This document shows, one piece after another, positions 5,316 through 9,197 of a stretch of 9,197 bases of DNA. Within the stretch, counting starts at the first letter, position 1. Each line of letters opens with the position of its first letter. The stretch comes from Methanosarcinales archaeon. Lineage in GTDB: Archaea > Halobacteriota > Methanosarcinia > Methanosarcinales > Methanogasteraceae. Location: contig QMVM01000066.1 of assembly GCA_003661105.1 (NCBI GenBank), positions 1 through 9,197 of the forward strand, read 5' to 3'. The position numbers were made by a program, and so were the translations under genes. The notes beneath the pieces were generated by a model, which did no database searches, was not told the DNA's origin, and saw nothing but the letters and a program-made list of their open reading frames with translations.

Positions 5316-6656
5316 ATGAAAAATATTAAAATGATCGCAAAAAGGATCGGGAGTAGGGGATTGATAGTAGTTCTGCTTACGTGCGTATGTGTGCTTTCAA
5401 CGAGTTCGATCGCAGGTGTTATCTTGCCAAGGGGTTCCATCTCAGTCACTTCTTCGCCATCCGGTGCGCAGATATATCTGGATAATGCCTACGCGGGAGT
5501 GACTCCACTCACAGTCAGTAACATCCCACAAGGTCACCATAATATTAAACTCACTCTCGGCGGCTATCAGGATTGGCACACGTCGATAGAATTAGGATAT
5601 GACGAGCCTGCATCCATATCTGCAACATTGTTGCCAACGCCTCAGAGAACCGGTTCCATCTACGCCTCTTCTTCGCCATCCGGCGCATGTACGTACGTAG
5701 ACGGCTCATACATGGGAAGAACCCCCGAATCGATTGATGACTTATCCACTGGCGCCCATACTATTAAAATTACGCATGACCGGTATTATGATTGGTCGAC
5801 AAGTGTAGATGTATCGGCTGACCACACTTCGTATGTATCAGCGTCACTGACTCCGGTCCCCTACCCGTCGACCGGTCATGTCTCGATCACTTCTTCGCCA
5901 TCGGGTGCGTATATTCACCTGGATGGTGCCTCTAAGGGACGGACGCCAAAGACCTTATCCCGCGTCGCACCCGGCAACCACCTACTCGAATTATAGCACA
6001 GCGGATATCAGGACTGGACCGAAATTGTCACGGTATCGGCAGGAGACACGTCATACATATCAGCGTCATTGACCAGGACCCCTTCACCGACAACAGGCAT
6101 ACTCTCGATCTCTTCAACACCAGCGGGCGCGAATATTCAAATGGATGGAAAATATCATGGAACAACATCTGCAACGGGAAATTCGATAATTGTTGCCGTA
6201 GCACCGGGTCGTCACACGGTTTCGCTCGACCTTTCGGGTTATGACCATTGGGAAACAGGCGTAGACGTAACCGTTGGAGATACGTCTCGCGTATCTGCAT
6301 CATTGGTTCCTTCCCCTCCAGCGCCGACGACAAGGACCCTCTCAATATCGTCTTCGCCGTCTGGTGCAAATGTATATTTGGATAATGACTATAAAGGGAT
6401 AACACCCCTCACACTTACCGACGTAGCCCCTGGCACATACACGATGGAGATGAAGCTTGACGATTACAATGATTGGTCGACGAGTGTGCAAGCAACCGCA
6501 GGCAACACCGAATCCGTGTCAGCGACATTGACTTCGAGTTCATCACCACCCACACCCACCCCTGCAAAGAACACTCCTGCAACAGTTATGGGTGTTGTAG
6601 TTGCGCTGGTTTTAAGCAGTGTTATTGCTCTTCGAAAACGGAGAGAAGGGAATTAA
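5316..6656 (+). CDS. Secreted, membrane-anchored protein with five PEGA repeats, interrupted by an in-frame TAG (copy A)
   Basis: ATG at 5316 has GAGGTG at 5304-5309. A basic head and hydrophobic core (GLIVVLLTCVCVLSTSS) make a signal peptide. Five PEGA-type repeats of about 70-79 residues begin near residues 40, 113, 187, 261 and 340, each with S-S/T-P-S/A-GA, a variable YLD-type strand, a GxTP turn, a PG-H turn and GY-x-x-W. Then follow a Ser/Pro/Thr spacer, the sequence NTPATVMGVVVALVLSS and a RKRRE tail. PEGA domains are small extracellular beta domains, and the tail should anchor the protein at the cell surface. Codon 227 (5994-5996, in repeat 3) is TAG. Without read-through a 226-residue secreted product lacking the anchor results. 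The rest of the frame is open to TAA at 6654-6656 and still looks constrained. Recent pseudogene or amber-decoded gene. Confidence 0.8.
6457..6553 (+). repeat. 97-bp block identical between PEGA copies A and B (partner 8575-8671)
   Basis: Base by base, 6457-6553 and 8575-8671 are the same. They cover the end of the fifth PEGA repeat and the start of the Ser/Pro spacer. Elsewhere the two genes differ at many third positions, so this block has been made uniform more recently than the rest. Confidence 0.85.
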
Positions 6657-6758
6657 AACTATCGTGACTACTCAGGTAACTAAACCATTATTCAGGGGAC
6701 TTCACTATGCCGGAATTGCCCCGGACATGAGGCATACTATAACCAGACCGGAAATCTG

Positions 6759-6828
6759 ATCACAGAGTGCGCGGAGGGACGCGGAAGAGAGATGGATGGT
6801 TAAATCCTCATAGTGTTCCTCTGTGGTT
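6759..6828. repeat. Degenerate palindromic interspersed repeat (CACAGAG ... CTCTGTGG type)
   Basis: The left arm contains ATCACAGAGTGCGCGGAGG and the right arm TTCCTCTGTGGTTATTT, so the ends form an imperfect inverted repeat. The same kind of element recurs at 8859-8928 with AACC/GGTT ends. Similar 'accacagagg acacagag' palindromes are familiar from intergenic regions of many prokaryotes, including methanogens. Confidence 0.5.
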
Positions 6829-6868
6829 ATTTTTCTTGCCAGAAAGTACGGGATCGCAATCGGGATGC

Positions 6869-6895
6869 CAATCAACATCTTGCAATCAACATCTT
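6869..6895. repeat. Two tandem copies of a 13-base unit
   Basis: CAATCAACATCTT occurs at 6869-6881 and again at 6883-6895, a 14-base period. Probably a slippage duplication. Confidence 0.7.
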
Positions 6896-7013
6896 TAAGT
6901 GGGTTATAAACTATCACGAGTCCGGCGCAAGGTTGTCATCTGGTGCTGCTGGAGTTGTTTCGACATAACACCCCCTAAATCGGCAGTCTCGCACACTGGC
7001 GAGTTGCAAGCAT

Positions 7014-7128
7014 GGGTGATCACGGAAACCCTTTTATATTAAGGACACTTAAGAAGAAGTAATGAGGGTTGTGAAGCTGTTGGGAGTTTGGCGGCATTTC
7101 GGCACCGTTGTCGATTCAGGTATTGTGT
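7014..7128 (+). repeat. Promoter-plus-leader unit, copy B (partner at 5165-5281)
   Basis: Homologous to the region before PEGA copy A: GGTGATCACGGAAACCC, TTTTATAT, TTAAGGACACTTAA, then TGGCGGCATTTCGGCACCG. Downstream of 7128 copy B has about 120 further bases before its ATG that copy A lacks. Confidence 0.7.
7023..7039 (+). promoter_or_regulatory. BRE/TATA promoter of PEGA copy B
   Basis: CGGAAACCC (BRE-like, 7023-7031) is followed by TTTTATAT (7032-7039). Transcription should start near 7058-7063, about 190 bases before the PEGA ATG at 7251, a long leader for an archaeon. Confidence 0.72.
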
Positions 7129-7193
7129 CTGCCGCCCCCGGTTCTGTTGTCTGGAAGACTCCGAGTCCCGATTTCAACTCTTTGACAGGGTAG
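7062..7193 (+). CDS. Possible 43-codon upstream reading frame in the PEGA B leader
   Basis: ATG at 7062 starts a frame of 43 codons (MRVVKLLGVWRHFGTVVDSG and on) ending in TAG at 7191-7193, 57 bases before the PEGA B start. The ATG sits about 30 bases after the start of the TATA box, so it would be at or very near the transcript's 5' end and could be translated leaderless. In copy A the same frame gives the similar WRYFGIVVSSDIVA but has no ATG there, which argues against a conserved peptide. Equally it may be non-coding leader. Confidence 0.25.
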   Translation: MRVVKLLGVWRHFGTVVDSGIVSAAPGSVVWKTPSPDFNSLTG

Positions 7194-7250
7194 CCGCCTG
7201 AAAAAGACGGTTATCTTCAGAAAGAAAGTGACAAAACCGAGGTATGCTAT

Positions 7251-8774
7251 ATGAAAACGATCGCAAAAAGGATCCGGATTATCGGATTGGTAGCTGTTAT
7301 ACTCACCTGTGCATCTATGCTTTACGCTGTAGCGGGTCCAACCGGGCCGGATGATATATCGACATCTTCCAGTCCACGTGCGGAAGTGACGCCGACTCCT
7401 ACACCAACTCCAACACCTACGCCTGATCCTACGCCCACACCTACGCCTGATCCTACGCCCACACCTACGCCTGACCCTACACCAACTCCAACACCTACGC
7501 CTGATCCTACACCAACACCCACACCAACTCCAACACCCACACCGACACCAACAGGTTCGATCTCAATCACTTCTTCGCCATCCAGTGCTAAGGTATACTT
7601 GGATACTACATATCAGGGATTGACACCATTCACTATGAGTGGTATCGCCCATGGCTATCATAATATTGAACTCACTCTCGACGGCTATCAGAATTGGCCA
7701 ACATCGGTAGAAGTGAAAGCTGACAAGACATCATCCATATCTGCAACATTGTCACGAACGCCTGATAAAACAGGTTCCATCTCAATCACTTCTTCGCCAT
7801 CCGGCGCACACGCGTACGTGGATGGTACATATAGGGGAAGAACACCTGAGGTAATTTCCGGCATAGGCACCGGCTCACATACTGTCAAAATTACACACGA
7901 CAAGTATTCTGATTGGTCGACGAGTGTGGAAGTATCCTCTGACAGCACTTCGTATATATCAACGTCATTGAACCCGATTCCTTACCCGACGAGAGGTTAT
8001 ATTTCAATCACTTCTTCGCCATCGGGCGCGCACATTCATCTGGACCGTTCCTATCGGGGGCGGACACCAAAGATGATTCACATCGCACCTGGCAACCATA
8101 TACTCGAATTAGATCACAGCGGATACAATGAATGGTCCGATATTATCACGGTATCGGCAGGAGGTACGTCATACGTATCAGCGTCATTGACCGAGGACCC
8201 TTCGCCGACAACGGGCATGATATCGATCTCTTCAACACCGGCTGGTGCGGACATCAACATGGATGGCAAATATCATGGAACGACATCCGCAACAGGGAAT
8301 GCGATAATTGTTTCCGTAGCACCGGGCCATCACACAGTCTCACTTGACCTTGCGGGTTACAACCACTGGGAGACCGGCGTAGACGTAACTGTTGGAGATA
8401 CGTCTCACGTATCCGCATCATTGGTCTCTTCCCCGCCATCGCCGACGACAAGCATCATCTCAATATCGTCTTCGCCATCTAATGCAGATGTATATCTAAA
8501 TGATGTATATAAAGGGCTAACGCCGCTTACGCTTACCGACGTAGCCCCGGGCACATACACGATGGAGATGAAGATTGACGATTACAATGATTGGTCGACG
8601 AGTGTGCAAGCAACCGCAGGCAACACCGAATCCGTGTCAGCGACATTGACTTCGAGTTCATCACCACCCACCCCAACTCCTGCAAAGAGTACTCCGGCAA
8701 CAGTTCTGGGTGCGGTAGTTGCGCTGATCTTAAGCGGTGTTATTGCCCTCCGGAGAAGGAGGGGGCTGGAGTAA
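7251..8774 (+). CDS. Secreted, membrane-anchored protein with Thr-Pro linker and five PEGA repeats (copy B)
   Basis: The intact paralog of copy A has 507 residues. ATG at 7251 has GAGGT at 7239-7243. Signal peptide about residues 1-28 (IRIIGLVAVILTCASMLYAV). A Thr-Pro/Asp-Pro linker spans about 47-101. PEGA repeats begin near residues 102, 175, 249, 322 and 401, each with SSPSGA or SSTPAGA, a GxTP turn and GY-x-x-W. After a Ser/Pro/Thr spacer comes STPATVLGAVVALILSG and a RRRRGLE end. By analogy with archaeosortase substrates this is a motif-helix-basic anchor, but the usual PGF is replaced by PAT. The likely place is outside the cell, the linker lifting the beta-repeat rod from the membrane or, since it is N-terminal, extending from its far end. 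Binding partners are unknown. Closest relative in view is copy A, without the linker. Confidence 0.9.
   Translation: MKTIAKRIRIIGLVAVILTCASMLYAVAGPTGPDDISTSSSPRAEVTPTPTPTPTPTPDPTPTPTPDPTPTPTPDPTPTPTPTPDPTPTPTPTPTPTPTPTGSISITSSPSSAKVYLDTTYQGLTPFTMSGIAHGYHNIELTLDGYQNWPTSVEVKADKTSSISATLSRTPDKTGSISITSSPSGAHAYVDGTYRGRTPEVISGIGTGSHTVKITHDKYSDWSTSVEVSSDSTSYISTSLNPIPYPTRGYISITSSPSGAHIHLDRSYRGRTPKMIHIAPGNHILELDHSGYNEWSDIITVSAGGTSYVSASLTEDPSPTTGMISISSTPAGADINMDGKYHGTTSATGNAIIVSVAPGHHTVSLDLAGYNHWETGVDVTVGDTSHVSASLVSSPPSPTTSIISISSSPSNADVYLNDVYKGLTPLTLTDVAPGTYTMEMKIDDYNDWSTSVQATAGNTESVSATLTSSSSPPTPTPAKSTPATVLGAVVALILSGVIALRRRRGLE
7388..7553 (+). repeat. Tandem-repeat tract encoding the Thr-Pro/Asp-Pro linker
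   Basis: The DNA repeats a 24-base unit encoding TPTPTPDP, best seen between about 7415 and 7480, then degenerates into plain Thr-Pro codons toward 7550. Such tracts expand and contract by slippage or unequal exchange in multiples of six bases, which keeps the frame. Copy A has no counterpart. Confidence 0.85.
8575..8671 (+). repeat. 97-bp block identical between PEGA copies B and A
   Basis: Partner of 6457-6553. It lies in the fifth PEGA repeat and the start of the spacer. Confidence 0.85.
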
Positions 8775-8858
8775 AATCCCGCGGTCCGCTTTCTCCGTGG
8801 CTATGGCTATGGCTGTGGTCAAATCGACCATGTACAATCGGTAAAAGCCACTGGATTT

Positions 8859-8928
8859 AACCAAAGAGGGCACAGGAAGTACAGAGAGTTTGATCAATCC
8901 TCTGTGCCCCTCCATGTCCTTTGTGGTT
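8859..8928. repeat. Imperfect palindromic interspersed repeat (AACCAAAGAGG ... CCTTTGTGGTT)
   Basis: Left arm AACCAAAGAGGGCACAGGAA and right arm CCCCTCCATGTCCTTTGTGG pair imperfectly around the self-complementary centre TTGATCAA (8890-8897). The element is about 70 bases long and related to the more decayed one at 6759-6828, so the pair flanks PEGA copy B and its promoter. Confidence 0.65.
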
Positions 8929-9027
8929 GTATTTCCTGCCGATATTATATGGGTCAGTCGCGTTGTTGTGTATCCAACTGGCTATTGCGAAATATACATA
9001 AAAAACATCAATCTATGTTAATCCGCG

Positions 9028-9065
9028 TTAATCTGTGGCTAAAAGGCATATCAGCCACAGATTAA
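9028..9065. repeat. Perfect 13-bp inverted repeat with 12-base loop
   Basis: TTAATCTGTGGCT (9028-9040) and AGCCACAGATTAA (9053-9065) are exact complements. The flanks extend the similarity imperfectly (GTTAATCCGCG on the left, CACCGATCCCACCGAT on the right). This is the widespread 'cacagattaacac' type of intergenic repeat. It could fold as an RNA hairpin, but I see no gene it would serve. Confidence 0.75.
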
Positions 9066-9197
9066 CACCGATCCCACCGATTTTATCCACAAGTTACTCG
9101 AGCATACCCCCCTGCAACGTTTCCGTAACCCACCCATAACCACCATCCGCCATAATCCCCGACTCCCATCTGCAACATTACTCATGATTCGAGCGCA

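Larger units (their letters stand above)
6657..7013. other. Gap between the PEGA genes, no supported gene
   Basis: I see no convincing gene in these roughly 360 bases. A - strand frame at 6705-6917 only reads across an imperfect palindromic repeat and lacks a ribosome binding site and any recognisable content. The stretch holds the repeat at 6759-6828 and a short tandem duplication at 6869-6895. Confidence 0.5.
8775..9197. other. Downstream region, repeats only
   Basis: No gene is supported in these 420 bases. Just after the PEGA stop there is a (GGCTAT)-like microsatellite near 8797-8818 and a small TGGTC/GACCA stem (8815-8830). Two palindromic interspersed repeats follow (8859-8928 and 9028-9065). 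At 9094-9177 on the - strand a short frame ending in GGYGWVTETLQGGMLE could be the last codons of a gene, but a TAA at 9178-9180 closes it upstream. Confidence 0.5.

Noticed and set aside
6705..6917. A 70-codon - strand frame between the PEGA genes
   Set aside because: It mostly reads across an imperfect palindromic repeat and a tandem duplication, with no sign of selection as protein.
7388..7553. Tandem repeats as a possible CRISPR array
   Set aside because: Units are in-frame Thr-Pro codons without unique spacers, inside an intact gene.
7322..7570. A - strand frame of Gly-Val repeats
   Set aside because: It is the antisense of the Thr-Pro codon tract of PEGA B, an artefact of repeat composition.
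1..9197. tRNA, rRNA or defence-system genes
   Set aside because: I looked for TTCGA-type T-arm motifs, ribosomal RNA signatures and known nuclease or helicase motifs and found none.

Overview
The window is archaeal. It carries an L10e-type ribosomal protein, an archaeal initiation factor 2 beta with a TRAM tail, a geranylgeranyl-reductase-family flavoprotein of the kind that saturates archaeal lipids, BRE/TATA promoters and surface proteins with archaeosortase-like C-terminal anchors. The aIF2-beta/TRAM fusion and the multi-PEGA surface proteins suggest a methanogen- or ANME-related euryarchaeon (Methanomicrobia/Methanosarcinales side). That placement is inference, not a measured assignment.

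Left part (1-3180) is housekeeping. On the + strand lie the 3' part of a lipid-reductase gene, then a promoter and a tightly coupled three-gene unit with 4-bp overlaps: rpl10e, the aIF2-beta gene, and a small protein I do not recognise. Facing it on the - strand is trpA (tryptophan synthase alpha) with its own TATA box and no trpB in view. About 400 bases without a convincing gene follow (3182-3583).

Middle part (3584-5180, - strand) is a decaying accessory region. One intact two-helix membrane protein with a PH-like tail comes first in coordinates. Next is a short membrane protein broken by at least two frameshifts, with stem-loops behind its stop. Last is a badly degraded secreted/anchored protein (DUF7490-like, with a QGF-TM-basic tail) carrying three in-frame stops and several frameshifts. 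The two broken genes were probably an operon: an AGGAGG at the end of one serves the other.

Right part (5165-8774, + strand) is a tandem pair of paralogous surface proteins. Each has a signal peptide, five PEGA repeats and a C-terminal anchor. Both are driven by near-identical BRE/TATA promoters followed by related leaders, so a promoter-leader-gene unit was duplicated. Copy A (5316-6656) has a single in-frame TAG at codon 227. The sequence after it still shows the synonymous-biased divergence of a translated gene, which fits either a very recent nonsense mutation or amber decoding (pyrrolysine). Copy B (7251-8774) is intact and has an added Thr-Pro linker encoded by a tandem-repeat tract.

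The tail (8775-9197) and the gap between the PEGA genes (6657-7020) hold palindromic interspersed repeats and no supported gene. I saw no tRNA, rRNA, CRISPR array or intact transposase.
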